Below, piece after piece: positions 1-6,852 of a stretch of 30,396 nt of DNA. Origin of the DNA: a virus; IMG/VR virus record IMGVR_UViG_3300046453_000057, positions 1 to 30,396 of that record. One strand, 5' to 3'. The notes beneath the pieces are model-generated. The model saw only the letters and a list, made by a program, of their open reading frames with translations. It was not told where the DNA came from and made no database searches. Each line of letters opens with the position of its first letter. Position 1 is the stretch's first letter. The position numbers and the translations under genes were made by a program.

Positions 1-628
1 GGATCGGGAACGTCCACCAGAGTGCATCCCCGTAATCTTCATGCCATTCATCTATCGGCCTTGCAGTAATCCCTGGCGTAGGTGCTGCCGGTGCTGGGGT
101 ATCTGGGTAAAGGGTGGATAACTCGCGCTTCAACTCAGTTATGATGACTTCTGCCGCTCTGCTTTTATCGTTCCAGAGTCCATATTCTTCAATGGCACAT
201 TCTATCGCCACTTTCAGCCGTTGTTCCCGGTACTCCGCTTCCTTAAGCATCGCACTATTCCACATTTCGTTTGAAAACCGATCAGGTTCCTCTTCTTCAA
301 ACTTTTGCAATCGTTCCGCCACGTTCTTATATTCCTTGTTGTATATTGCTTTCATTTCCTCTATCTTGGCCTCTGCTGCGTCTGCACGGGCTCTCTCTGC
401 TGCTAAATCTTCCGCTGACCGTTGTACCATCCATTCCAAATGTTCTTTATCCCCTTGGAGTGTCTTGGCTTCTTGGAGCCAGTAGCCAGCAATATCCTCC
501 CACGGATCAGGCAGACCGTCTTGCCATGCCAGATTGATCAGAGGAGCATTGCAGAGTGTTCTGCCGTGCTTTGATTGCTGTACTCTCTCCATATCCTTTT
601 GCCAGTCCCTCGATGGTGTTTGTGTCAT
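1..628 (-). CDS. Phage protein with coiled coil, partial (C-terminus beyond window)
   Basis: Read from ATG at 628, this frame stays open to the window edge (over 200 codons), so its 3' end is missing. A strong GGGGAGG lies about 10 nt upstream, and the start overlaps the preceding gene's stop as ATGA. The protein begins MTQTPSRDWQKDMERVQQ. It then has a long charged, Ala/Glu-rich segment (AAERARADAAEAKIEEMK) expected to form a coiled coil, a Pro/Ala-rich linker, and a Trp-rich end (IDEWHEDYGDALWWTFPI). That end recalls the DUF551-type tails of phage proteins; this assignment is from memory and is not certain. It is the last visible gene of the leftward early operon. No function can be given. 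Confidence 0.8.
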   Translation of the reverse strand, partial: MTQTPSRDWQKDMERVQQSKHGRTLCNAPLINLAWQDGLPDPWEDIAGYWLQEAKTLQGDKEHLEWMVQRSAEDLAAERARADAAEAKIEEMKAIYNKEYKNVAERLQKFEEEEPDRFSNEMWNSAMLKEAEYREQRLKVAIECAIEEYGLWNDKSRAAEVIITELKRELSTLYPDTPAPAAPTPGITARPIDEWHEDYGDALWWTFPI

Positions 629-844
629 TGGGCTTCCTCCCCTACCTGATGAATAATTTCAAATGTTCCGACTTTCCTTCCTCCTGCAACAATTTCCCAA
701 TCATCTGTAAAATCAATATCTTTTGACATGATGGCCGCATTTTTCTTGCATTGGTCGTACATAAACTTGAATGTCAGTTTCCCCTTGCACTCTGCTTGCC
801 ATGATTTATTGTTTCGTCCAACATTTTTTGAATTTCACTAGCAT
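625..844 (-). pseudogene. Small phage gene broken by two apparent 1-nt deletions
   Basis: A good ribosome site (GGGAGG) precedes ATG at 844, but that frame stops after 12 codons. The other two frames hold what looks like one protein: ASEIQKMLDETINH in one, then WQAECKGKLTFKFMYDQC continuing through DIDFTDDWEIVAGGRKVG to the stop at 625-627. Adding one base just after the ATG and one near the CATGG at about 790 would join everything from start to stop. The stop overlaps the next ATG as ATGA, as in intact neighbours. Either the gene is decaying or the assembly lost two bases. Function unknown. Confidence 0.55.
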
Positions 845-944
845 GGTTTTTCCTCCCTTAGTGGGAGAGGAGGGTTACTCCTACTCCCTTAATGATCTGT
901 TTCGGCCCCCGGCTACGCCTAGGTTTATGCTGTCGGACGATGGC

Positions 945-1993
945 CTATCGGCCTAGTGCATCATCTATCGCTTTTATGCCCGCCATAATCGGGTAAATCT
1001 GCAAAGGCACTACGGCGTTACCAAGTGCCTTCAGCCGGCCAACCCGGTTCTTTACTCCCATTGCTACTCTTGGCGGCTCCCAATTATACTGTTCTGCTCC
1101 TTGTCCGGCAGGCCATCTATGTCCGTCCAGTCTTCTGGAAACCCCATCAAGCACTCTACCCAATTCGGATTTAATTGCCCTTCCTGTCTCATCCGGACTG
1201 CGTCTCCTAAAGTGTTTGTTTCTGGGTTCCGACCGGTTGCAGCTAATGCCTCTGGTGTCCTCGCGCCTTTCCATTCCCTTGTCGTTGGAGTCGGCCACAT
1301 CTTCACCTGATCGTTCAGATTCTGACTCCATCCCTGTTCCTGCTTCCTGCTGGCTCTCGGTCCATTCGGATTGTCTCCACTCCGATAATCCCTTGCTTGC
1401 GGAGTTGCCCATAAACCTTTCTTCCAATTCGCTATGTCCGTTCGAAGGCTCTTTCTCTGTCCGCCCCCGTGACTCCCCACTGCATCCGCTGCGCTCGGTG
1501 TACCCCACAATGAAGACCCGATCTCTTCTGTGCGGGGCGCCGACGGACGCAGCTGGAATAATAACCGGTTGCGCGGTGTACCCGATGTCTCCCAAGTCAG
1601 AAAGCACATCGTCGAGGCCCAAAGTGACGTGTCCAGCAACATTTTCGCCAACAAACCAACGGGGTCTGATCTCTTCCAGTAGGCGCTTAACCTCTGGCCA
1701 GAGGTGGCGGACGGCAACCGGCCTTGTCGCTTCCCGGCATTACTGAAAGGCTGGCAAGGATATCCTCCGGAAATAATGTCAATTGTTCGCCCATCTCTAA
1801 TGATTCCATCTGCCTCCAACCTCGCTTTCGTCAGTGTCTTCACATCATCGTATATAGGGATGCCAGGGAAGTTCTTTTGCAATACCTTCACTGGGTATGG
1901 CTCTCTTTCACAAAAGGCTACTGTTTTCATGCCGGCCCAGTGAGCTGCTAAATCAATGCCGCCGATGCCGCTGAACAGGCTTAAGTGATTCAT
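945..1993 (-). CDS. DNA cytosine-5 methyltransferase, disrupted by a frame change near 1715
   Basis: C5-cytosine methyltransferase that would methylate phage DNA. From ATG 1993 the first frame carries motif I (FSGIGG, residues 7-12) and motif IV with the catalytic Cys80 (PCQPFS). The second half lies in the frame reached by stepping back one base near 1725-1705: HLWPEVKRLLEEIRPRW, motif VI (GENV), motif VIII (HRRDRVF) and motif X (LKALGNAVVP), ending at 945. A single missing base, for example one G in GGCCGG, would restore one full-length enzyme of about 349 residues. Alternatively the ribosome shifts -1 here, though I see no classic slippery heptamer. The target-recognition region between motifs VIII and X has the VGYT/MGNS/VADS-type segments usual in phage enzymes. 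The start overlaps the upstream stop as ATGA. Confidence 0.75.
1064..1993 (-). CDS. Zero-frame product over the methyltransferase gene, with W-x-T-P repeats
   Basis: Without a frame change, translation from 1993 gives 309 residues. About 91 are the methyltransferase N-terminus; the rest is a second protein-like frame over the same DNA. This tail has three W[GAP]TP modules (LWGTPSAADAVG, LWATPQARDYRSG, MWPTPTTREWKG) and a late block NPNWVECLMGFPEDWTD. I recall the same pattern in separately annotated phage proteins next to cytosine methyltransferases. The two frames are locked together: a codon run for V-A-D-S read one base later gives W-P-T-P. Whether the tail is made as a protein is unknown; it could also be the remains of a gene that overprinted the methyltransferase. 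Confidence 0.45.
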   Translation of the reverse strand: MNHLSLFSGIGGIDLAAHWAGMKTVAFCEREPYPVKVLQKNFPGIPIYDDVKTLTKARLEADGIIRDGRTIDIISGGYPCQPFSNAGKRQGRLPSATSGQRLSAYWKRSDPVGLLAKMLLDTSLWASTMCFLTWETSGTPRNRLLFQLRPSAPRTEEIGSSLWGTPSAADAVGSHGGGQRKSLRTDIANWKKGLWATPQARDYRSGDNPNGPRASRKQEQGWSQNLNDQVKMWPTPTTREWKGARTPEALAATGRNPETNTLGDAVRMRQEGQLNPNWVECLMGFPEDWTDIDGLPDKEQNSIIGSRQE

Positions 1994-2328
1994 GTCGCCC
2001 CCTGTAGCGTGATATATGCCGCCTCTGCCCTCTCTCGGGGGCTGGCGGTGAGTAATGCTGCGATATATAAATCCAACGTTGGATGCTGAGCACCTACGAT
2101 CTCAGTTAGATTCAGGATGTAATTTTTATGATCTGCCTCTATAGCCTTTATCTGTACCTCTAGAGAGGCAGCAGGGTCAGTACAGTAGTTAGGTACTCTG
2201 TTTGACCATCGATCATCAGGTGGAAATCCATATATTGCGCCATCATCGTATTCAACTAATTCCTTCCATCCCATCAACTCCGCCAGCGCCCGGTTAAGCC
2301 GCTGGTCTGTTAGCTGTATCTGTGTCAT
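1990..2328 (-). CDS. Phage ABA sandwich (Phage_ABA_S) domain protein
   Basis: 112 residues. The block LNRALAELMGW, the PNYCTDPAASLEVQ segment and the C-terminal LYIAALLTASPRERAEAAY match the pattern of Phage_ABA_S proteins, which are common in early operons of Firmicutes phages. Their biochemical role is not established. The start overlaps the preceding gene by 4 nt (ATGA), and the stop overlaps the methyltransferase start by 4 nt, so the three genes are probably translationally coupled. Confidence 0.8.
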   Translation of the reverse strand: MTQIQLTDQRLNRALAELMGWKELVEYDDGAIYGFPPDDRWSNRVPNYCTDPAASLEVQIKAIEADHKNYILNLTEIVGAQHPTLDLYIAALLTASPRERAEAAYITLQGAT

Positions 2329-2573
2329 GGCTGTGCCTCCCCTTCCTCTGGATCTGACACGCCTATTTCTTCAAGTAATCGTCTTAACCGTTCGTTGTCC
2401 GCCATTGCACTATTCGCCAATGTTGACCATCTATTTCTTTCTTCGATAGCTAGGTCCAGTGCAATGTCTGCCTCTTCTATGTTCTGTTGTGCCTCTTCTA
2501 GTGCTTTCAAAAGCATCTTCTCAGTCTCTGTAATATCATCGCGTAGCTTTATGTCTTCTAATTTCACAGTCAT
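2325..2573 (-). CDS. Small coiled-coil protein, function unknown
   Basis: 82 residues, almost all predicted alpha-helix: charged heptad-like stretches (TETEKMLLKALEEAQQNIEE, then NERLRRLLEEIG) suggest a coiled coil or oligomer. GGAGGG lies 7 nt before the ATG. No enzymatic motif, Cys pair or membrane segment is visible. It overlaps the next gene by 4 nt. I do not recognise a family. Confidence 0.75.
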   Translation of the reverse strand: MTVKLEDIKLRDDITETEKMLLKALEEAQQNIEEADIALDLAIEERNRWSTLANSAMADNERLRRLLEEIGVSDPEEGEAQP

Positions 2574-2610
2574 ATGGATACCCTCCGTTGTTAGATGATG
2601 TGATTAATTA

Positions 2611-2790
2611 TTAATTCACTTTTTCACAATCGCACTTCATGATGCTATTCGCTCCTGGTCCATGTCCGAGCGTTTTATAAAGGTCCGGCATGGTTTCGTT
2701 TTCGGATACTTCAAATACCTCTCCAATGTGATCGTTATACCACCATGGCACTGGACAGATGGGTGTGTGTTTTACTATTCTCACTTTCAT
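2611..2790 (-). CDS. Small phage protein (59 aa) with C-terminal CDC motif
   Basis: Translation from ATG 2790 gives MKVRIVKHTPICPVPWWYND through to MKCDCEKVN. The ATG shares one base with the TAA of the preceding gene (TAATG), which supports coupled translation. Two Trp, two Pro-flanked residues and the C-x-C near the end suggest a compact, possibly metal-binding fold, but no family is assigned. Codon use matches the neighbours and the frame is clean over 60 codons. Confidence 0.7.
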   Translation of the reverse strand: MKVRIVKHTPICPVPWWYNDHIGEVFEVSENETMPDLYKTLGHGPGANSIMKCDCEKVN

Positions 2791-3074
2791 TAGTTCATCT
2801 CCTTTATCTTTTTCAAGGTGGTACGGGCTAGTTCGCCGTAGTCCGCTTTAATGCTAGCGTCCTTCATAAATGATTTCCCTTGATATTCTTCCGCTGTATC
2901 TCTATGGTTGTCTTCATTTCCGTACCAATCTAATGCCTTTAGCGCTTCTTCTAACTGATCAGTTAGTTGTGTTAACCATGTATCTGATTTAGATATAAGG
3001 TAAGCCGTCTCTTTAGTGTAATCAACACTTGCTTTTGACAGTGCTGCCCGCACTTCTTTGATTAGATCAGTCAT
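2790..3074 (-). CDS. Small phage protein with LDWYGNEDN motif
   Basis: 94 residues, helical, with the motif ALKALDWYGNEDNH followed by a segment that ends LARTTLKKIKEMN. A very similar Trp-Tyr-Gly pattern recurs in small early proteins of many Gram-positive phages whose role is unknown. AAAGGTG lies upstream of the ATG, and the start overlaps the previous gene's stop by 8 nt. Confidence 0.7.
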   Translation of the reverse strand: MTDLIKEVRAALSKASVDYTKETAYLISKSDTWLTQLTDQLEEALKALDWYGNEDNHRDTAEEYQGKSFMKDASIKADYGELARTTLKKIKEMN

Positions 3075-3423
3075 GTTCTATATCACCTTTCTTGATGTCT
3101 GAAATATTTACATTTCCAGCAGCACTATCATCAACCTTGTCTTTTATTGCAACTAAAACATCTAAAAAATGGTTTAACACAGGTATTTCTCTGTAGTAAT
3201 ACTGTTCATCTTCCATTGCTTCCATCAGTGTCGCAGTTACATCAGGAATTTCTTTTTCTAACAGACACTTGATTTCAAAAAGACAGGTAAGGTTGATTGA
3301 GTTCCATACAAAATCTGATCCATCCAACGGAATCACGCAACTTTCAATCTCATATTCCAACTTTTCATTGGTCACAAATCCAATTTTATCTTTGAGGTAT
3401 TTTAATCTTTTGTTAAAATCCAT
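3067..3423 (-). CDS. Hypothetical phage protein (118 aa)
   Basis: The frame can be opened upstream to 3498, but the start at 3423 (MDFNKRLKYLKDKIG) is preferred. It has a good ribosome site (GAGAGGGTG) and begins 4 nt after the stop of a separate 53-aa gene. The longer version would overlap that gene almost entirely and has no ribosome site. The protein is acidic and mixed helical, with Cys in VIESC-like and LTCLFEIKCLL segments, and ends KKGDIEHD. No known family recognised. Confidence 0.65.
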   Translation of the reverse strand: MDFNKRLKYLKDKIGFVTNEKLEYEIESCVIPLDGSDFVWNSINLTCLFEIKCLLEKEIPDVTATLMEAMEDEQYYYREIPVLNHFLDVLVAIKDKVDDSAAGNVNISDIKKGDIEHD

Positions 3424-3427
3424 TTCT

Positions 3428-3589
3428 TCACCCTCTCTTAATCTGTTTAAGCCAACTCTCATGGCACATATGTGATAATCTCTCCATGTTGAGCTCATAT
3501 TCGCTCTTTTTTCTCCATATACTAAAAATCATCGTTTCTGTTTCTATTGTGTCTACGATATACTCATAACTACCTTCCTTTTTAGTCAT
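3428..3589 (-). CDS. Small protein (53 aa), function unknown
   Basis: ATG at 3589 is preceded by AAGGTGAAAGGAT, which fits a ribosome site. The product reads MTKKEGSYEYIVDTIETETM, then FSIWRKKSEYELNMERL, ending KQIKRG. It sits between the 90-aa gene and the 118-aa gene with a 4-nt gap to the latter, like its coupled neighbours. No motif identified. Confidence 0.6.
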   Translation of the reverse strand: MTKKEGSYEYIVDTIETETMIFSIWRKKSEYELNMERLSHMCHESWLKQIKRG

Positions 3590-3622
3590 ATCCTTTCACC
3601 TTCTGTACGCCCCGTAGAGCGA

Positions 3623-3895
3623 TTAAAATGTCACTGCTGTCCTAATCTCTTCTCGGATGCGTTCAACGTCTGCTATAAGCTCGTGGAGCGTCTGCGCTGT
3701 TGATTTCTTGATCTTCATCATCAAAACTTTCGCCATCGCACTCTCAACCGTTGGAAAGTATCCTTTCGTGTTGTAAACGGGACGTCCTTCCTCGCCTTCT
3801 TTCGCTGGCTTGCTGATTGCTCCCGTGTATTCTTTGAGAATAAATTGATACTCGTCTGACTCGATATACAGATTTCCTTCTACTTGTACCTTCAT
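3623..3895 (-). CDS. DUF5405-like small phage protein
   Basis: 90 residues. The order of an N-terminal beta pair (VEGNLYIESDEYQFILKEY), a GYFPTVESAMAKVL helix and a C-terminal helix (LHELIADVERIREEIR) is the layout of DUF5405-type proteins seen in Gram-positive phages, which lack a known function. The match is by pattern only. AGGAGG lies upstream of the ATG. The 119 bases between this gene and the next (3896-4014) contain no convincing gene. Confidence 0.6.
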   Translation of the reverse strand: MKVQVEGNLYIESDEYQFILKEYTGAISKPAKEGEEGRPVYNTKGYFPTVESAMAKVLMMKIKKSTAQTLHELIADVERIREEIRTAVTF

Positions 3896-4014
3896 CGTGT
3901 TTCCTCCTGTACGCCTTTCTGCGGCGTTTAATTGTTTAATCTAAGCAAATACCTGACCTTGCGGTTATAACGTCTGTGTGGGGCTTGTATTAGCTATAAC
4001 GTTGCATAATCCGT

Positions 4015-4251
4015 TTACTCAAACCCGAAAATCACAAATCCGTCCTTCACATATGCTGGATCATCCAAAATGTAGGTTATAAATGCCATATACGCCCTGC
4101 CGCTGTACGAATCGCTTGCCGCGTCATATTCTTGCAGGTATACTTTGTCGCCTTCCTTGAATCCCCGGTCATTCTTTCGAACCTCGAACTTCTTTTTACC
4201 AGTTACAACTTGTTCGTAAAATGGTTGTACTGTTTTCAATTCGTGGATCAT
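4015..4251 (-). CDS. DUF3850 / ASCH-like (PUA-fold) protein
   Basis: 78 residues with the full signature of DUF3850: HELKTVQPFYEQVVTGKKKFEVRKNDRGFKEGD followed by a strand-rich end GFVIFGFE (text here shortened by family description, residues 3-35 and 70-78). The fold belongs to the ASCH/PUA group, so binding of RNA or a modified nucleotide is the family expectation; no phage role is proven. GGGAGG lies ahead of the ATG. Confidence 0.85.
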   Translation of the reverse strand: MIHELKTVQPFYEQVVTGKKKFEVRKNDRGFKEGDKVYLQEYDAASDSYSGRAYMAFITYILDDPAYVKDGFVIFGFE

Positions 4252-4268
4252 CCCTGTTTCCTCCCTTG

Positions 4269-4439
4269 TTATGCCACTTTACGCAACCATTTTGCAGCCT
4301 TGTATTCTTCGATTCCTTCCTGGATCTCTTCTCGTTCAAGTTCCGGGAATATCGGTTCCAACTGCCGTGCCCGCGGCAACAGGTGGTTAGGTAATCCGTG
4401 CTTTTTCAGGTATTCGTATACATCCCATCTGCTTTTCAT
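4269..4439 (-). CDS. Small helical protein (56 aa)
   Basis: Two ATGs lie close together; the second (4439) is preferred because GGAGG lies 7 nt before it, while it would be only 1 nt from the first (4445). The product begins MKSRWDVYEYLKKHGLPNHL and has a helix-breaker-helix shape, with a basic end KWLRKVA. It lies between the helicase gene (end 4451) and the ASCH gene. No family recognised. Confidence 0.65.
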   Translation of the reverse strand: MKSRWDVYEYLKKHGLPNHLLPRARQLEPIFPELEREEIQEGIEEYKAAKWLRKVA

Positions 4440-4450
4440 GTTCATCCCTC

Positions 4451-5755
4451 CTAACGGTTATAATCTTCATATTTCTGCACCCATCCTTTGAACAGGTACT
4501 TGAAAGCCTTTGTTCCCGTGTGCCGTCCCTTTGCAATGGTCGACTGAACGATTACCCCGTCCCGGCTGGTTTCGTCTGGATCTTGCCAAAGGAATTCAAC
4601 GGTGTCTGCTTCTTGCTCTATCTCCCCGGAATCCCGTAGGTGATGCAGCTGAGGCGCTCCCTCTGCCCCTTCTCGGCTAAGTTGTGCTAGAAGTATGACT
4701 GGGCAATCCAACTCCTGTGCCAGCCACTTGAAGCGTTTGGCGACCTCCCCTACTGCGCGGCTCCAGGTCTCACCCTTCTGCTGTTTGATGTTCATTCGGG
4801 TTAAGTAGTCCACGAATATGGCCCCGACTCTGCCTTTTTGGCGGTGAATCTGACGGGCAGTGGCTCTGACTTGGTCGAAAGTAACACCTGAGCTGTCGTC
4901 AATCATCATTGGGTACTGGTTGAACATGGTGTGCGCCTTCTTGATTAGGTTGAATTCAAACTCACTGAGATCCTTCTGCCTGATCTTGGCGTAATTAATC
5001 CCTGTGATAGTTGACATAATTCGTTCTTTCAACTGATTGCTGGTCATTTCCAGTGAGTACACCAGCACATCCCCGGCATCCTGCCGCGCCATATTTGTTG
5101 CCATCTGCATGGCCCTTGCTGTTTTTCCGATGCTCGGCCGGCCGGCTAATATGTATAGCCATCCTCTGCCGATTCCTCCAGACCATGTGTCAAAGTTCTC
5201 AAACCCGGTTTTGATCAACGCTTCCTTAGTCAACAGTGACTCCATAAATGATTCTTCTGTATCAGAGAAAGACTTCATTGCGCCTTTTAACTCCGGCCGC
5301 ATTTGAGTGAACATCGTGTCCAGCAGTTGCAGGTATTCTTCTGGTGTCTCGAAATCATCCTCGGTAGTAATGGCTTGAATGTCTCCGGCAAGCATCATTC
5401 CCTTTACTCGGATTGATTGGCGCTTGATGATCTTCACATAATGATTCGTGTATCCTCCAGTGAATTCTGCTTTAGCTATCCGTGATAAGTTTGTTACGCC
5501 GCCGATCTCTTCCAGCACCTTCGCCTGTTGAAGTTTCGCGCTGACGGTGATGATGTCAACCGGTTCATTCTTGGAATAAAGGGATAAGGCTGCTTCGTAA
5601 ATGTGCCGGAATGCGATCTCTTGGAAGTCTTCTGGGTGTAAGTGTCCGGCCAGTTCGTCCAATACCTTTCCACCCTGTAGTACTACCGATATGATCCCTC
5701 GCTCAGCCTGTATGCTCTGTTCAGAGGTTAACAATGTCTCCATCGGTATATTCAT
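4451..5755 (-). CDS. dnaB: Replicative DNA helicase, DnaB family
   Basis: 434 residues, close to the normal DnaB length. The N-terminal domain (about residues 10-110) starts SEQSIQAERGIISVVL. The RecA-type core has Walker A GRPSIGKT at 205-212, Walker B-like AIFVDYL, the LSLEM-type VYSLEMTSNQLKERI and the late DLRDSG-like HHLRDSGEIEQEAD. It would unwind the phage fork as a hexamer. It overlaps the DnaD-like gene by 35 nt and has GAGG 7 nt before its ATG, so the two replication genes are probably translated together. It probably serves the phage origin with host primase and polymerase. Confidence 0.95.
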   Translation of the reverse strand: MNIPMETLLTSEQSIQAERGIISVVLQGGKVLDELAGHLHPEDFQEIAFRHIYEAALSLYSKNEPVDIITVSAKLQQAKVLEEIGGVTNLSRIAKAEFTGGYTNHYVKIIKRQSIRVKGMMLAGDIQAITTEDDFETPEEYLQLLDTMFTQMRPELKGAMKSFSDTEESFMESLLTKEALIKTGFENFDTWSGGIGRGWLYILAGRPSIGKTARAMQMATNMARQDAGDVLVYSLEMTSNQLKERIMSTITGINYAKIRQKDLSEFEFNLIKKAHTMFNQYPMMIDDSSGVTFDQVRATARQIHRQKGRVGAIFVDYLTRMNIKQQKGETWSRAVGEVAKRFKWLAQELDCPVILLAQLSREGAEGAPQLHHLRDSGEIEQEADTVEFLWQDPDETSRDGVIVQSTIAKGRHTGTKAFKYLFKGWVQKYEDYNR

Positions 5756-6536
5756 TGCGGTTCCTCATTTCTTCTTGCAGTTTCATCACATGATCTTGGT
5801 ATGAAGATGATTGCTTTTCTCTTTCCAACTTCACGACTTGTGCCGACTTGATTGATTCTTTTGTGGTCTTCCCCTCTTCCACCAGTTCTTCAAGTACTCT
5901 TTTGGCATATGCAGCGTTTTTCTTTTCAGCCTTTTTAATGGCATATTCAATTACTTCGATATCAACTGCTCCGATGAAGGATGTAATCCCTTCTAGTTGT
6001 AAAACTCCCTTGCATTTCAGTTCGTATTTATTGATCCATTCCAGCACCTGTTGACGATAATTTGTGTCAGGATTTTCAGGTTCTAGTTTTGTTTTGTTTT
6101 GTTTTGTTTTGTTTGCATAATTTTGCATTGCATTTGCATCGTTATTTGATGCATTTGCATCTGATTGCTTCTTTTCCCATCGTTTATTAGCTGCTTCGGA
6201 CCGTTTTTCTGATACAGCGTCCCGATATTGCATCCTTTTTCGAAGGGAATTGGACCAAAATGTGATTCCGTCCGTTGCATACAGTTCGAATTCTTCAATG
6301 CAATCCGATACAAATTTCTGCAAAATATCTGATTTGCATTGCAATTGCATTGCATAAGCATTAAATGCGTACTTGCTCTTACAATCCAATTGGTATCCAT
6401 CTGACTCGGCCATAAGTTCATTTAGCATCCAGAACCACCCATACCCTTCGGCACCATATACGCAACGCATTGCTGATATTTTCGGGTCATGTCTGGCGTT
6501 CATATCGTGCGAAAAGAATGGAGCCTTTTTTGCCAT
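5721..6536 (-). CDS. DnaD-like replication initiator (DUF4373/Lin1244-type N-terminus)
   Basis: 271 residues. The N-terminal part (residues 5-100: FFSHDMNARHDPKISAMR, then GAEGYGWFWMLNELMAE) is the DUF4373 / Lin1244-type winged-helix region of phage initiators. A low-complexity linker rich in Asn/Ala/Lys/Gln follows (DANAMQNYANKTKQNKTK), then a DnaD-like C-terminal domain. It probably binds the origin and loads DnaB. The linker is encoded by iterated DNA (see 6087-6160), as in lambda O, where the origin lies inside the initiator gene. The gene begins 2 nt after the small HTH gene. Confidence 0.88.
   Translation of the reverse strand: MAKKAPFFSHDMNARHDPKISAMRCVYGAEGYGWFWMLNELMAESDGYQLDCKSKYAFNAYAMQLQCKSDILQKFVSDCIEEFELYATDGITFWSNSLRKRMQYRDAVSEKRSEAANKRWEKKQSDANASNNDANAMQNYANKTKQNKTKLEPENPDTNYRQQVLEWINKYELKCKGVLQLEGITSFIGAVDIEVIEYAIKKAEKKNAAYAKRVLEELVEEGKTTKESIKSAQVVKLEREKQSSSYQDHVMKLQEEMRNRNEYTDGDIVNL
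6087..6160. repeat. Iteron-like repeats inside the initiator gene, candidate replication origin
   Basis: Five perfect tandem copies of TTTTG (6087-6111) are followed at once by four TTTGCAT boxes starting at 6112, 6122, 6133 and 6154. A fifth lies at 6333. The block is strongly AT-rich compared with the surrounding genes and codes only for a flexible linker, so it is free to serve as DNA signal. Origins inside initiator genes are established for lambdoid and many Gram-positive phages; that this is the origin is inference. Confidence 0.55.
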
Positions 6537-6538
6537 GA

Positions 6539-6709
6539 TTACACCGCCTTGGTTTGACGTTCCTCAAACCACCGCATAACTTCGTCGGGATCAAACCGCA
6601 GTATCCGTTCAGAGATTCGAATGTGCGGCATACCTTCTTTAATCAGCTCGTAGACGGTGGGTCTGCTGATCTTGTACTTCTTTTGAATGTCTTTTGCGTC
6701 TACTAACAT
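6539..6709 (-). CDS. Small helix-turn-helix protein, excisionase/MerR-like
   Basis: 56 residues: MLVDAKDIQKKYKISRPTVY, ELIKEGMPHIRISERILRF and DPDEVMRWFEE are the classic order of HTH_17/Xis-type DNA-binding proteins (helix, turn, recognition helix, wing). GAGGTG lies 6 nt before the ATG. It is the first gene of the replication block, placed directly ahead of the initiator. It may be a replication-module regulator or a recombination directionality factor; its distance from the integrase makes the first more natural. Confidence 0.82.
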   Translation of the reverse strand: MLVDAKDIQKKYKISRPTVYELIKEGMPHIRISERILRFDPDEVMRWFEERQTKAV

Positions 6710-6852
6710 TGTTATCACCTCTTTGTACTTATCTTACTATAAGTTACGCAATTTGTACATCTACTTGTACATAATGTTCTGAATCATTTACTTTATGGGC
6801 ATGATGGATATGATAGAAATAGGTTATGACTATAAAATGGCTGGTGAATATT
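6710..6852. promoter_or_regulatory. Divergent promoter region with TGTACA boxes
   Basis: The region separates the leftward HTH-DnaD-DnaB genes from the rightward XRE gene. Two perfect TGTACA palindromes lie at 6754-6759 and 6766-6771, 12 nt apart, with a related TTTGTACTT at 6722-6729. On the minus strand, TGTACA (6754-6759), a 17-nt gap and TAAGAT form an acceptable promoter for the replication genes, so the box would overlap its -35. The boxes are good candidates for binding sites of the XRE protein encoded next door. Confidence 0.45.

Noticed and set aside
114-537. Plus-strand frames at 114-485 and 271-537
   Set aside because: They lie antisense to the partial minus-strand gene 1-628, which has a ribosome site, a coupled start and a protein-like sequence.
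841-944. Hairpin CTCCC-TTAGT-GGGAG ahead of the broken small gene
   Set aside because: The stem is only 5 bp and lies over a ribosome site; it could affect translation, but nothing else supports a regulatory role.
1216-1746. Plus-strand 176-codon frame opposite the methyltransferase
   Set aside because: Antisense shadow of a conserved enzyme; Ser/Pro/Arg-rich and without start signals.
3424-3498. Upstream extension of the 118-aa gene to 3498
   Set aside because: It overlaps a separate 53-aa gene that has a ribosome site; the extension has none.
6083-6421. Minus-strand 112-codon frame inside the initiator gene
   Set aside because: It lies in another frame of the DnaD-like gene, has no ribosome site, and its end is only the translated repeat.
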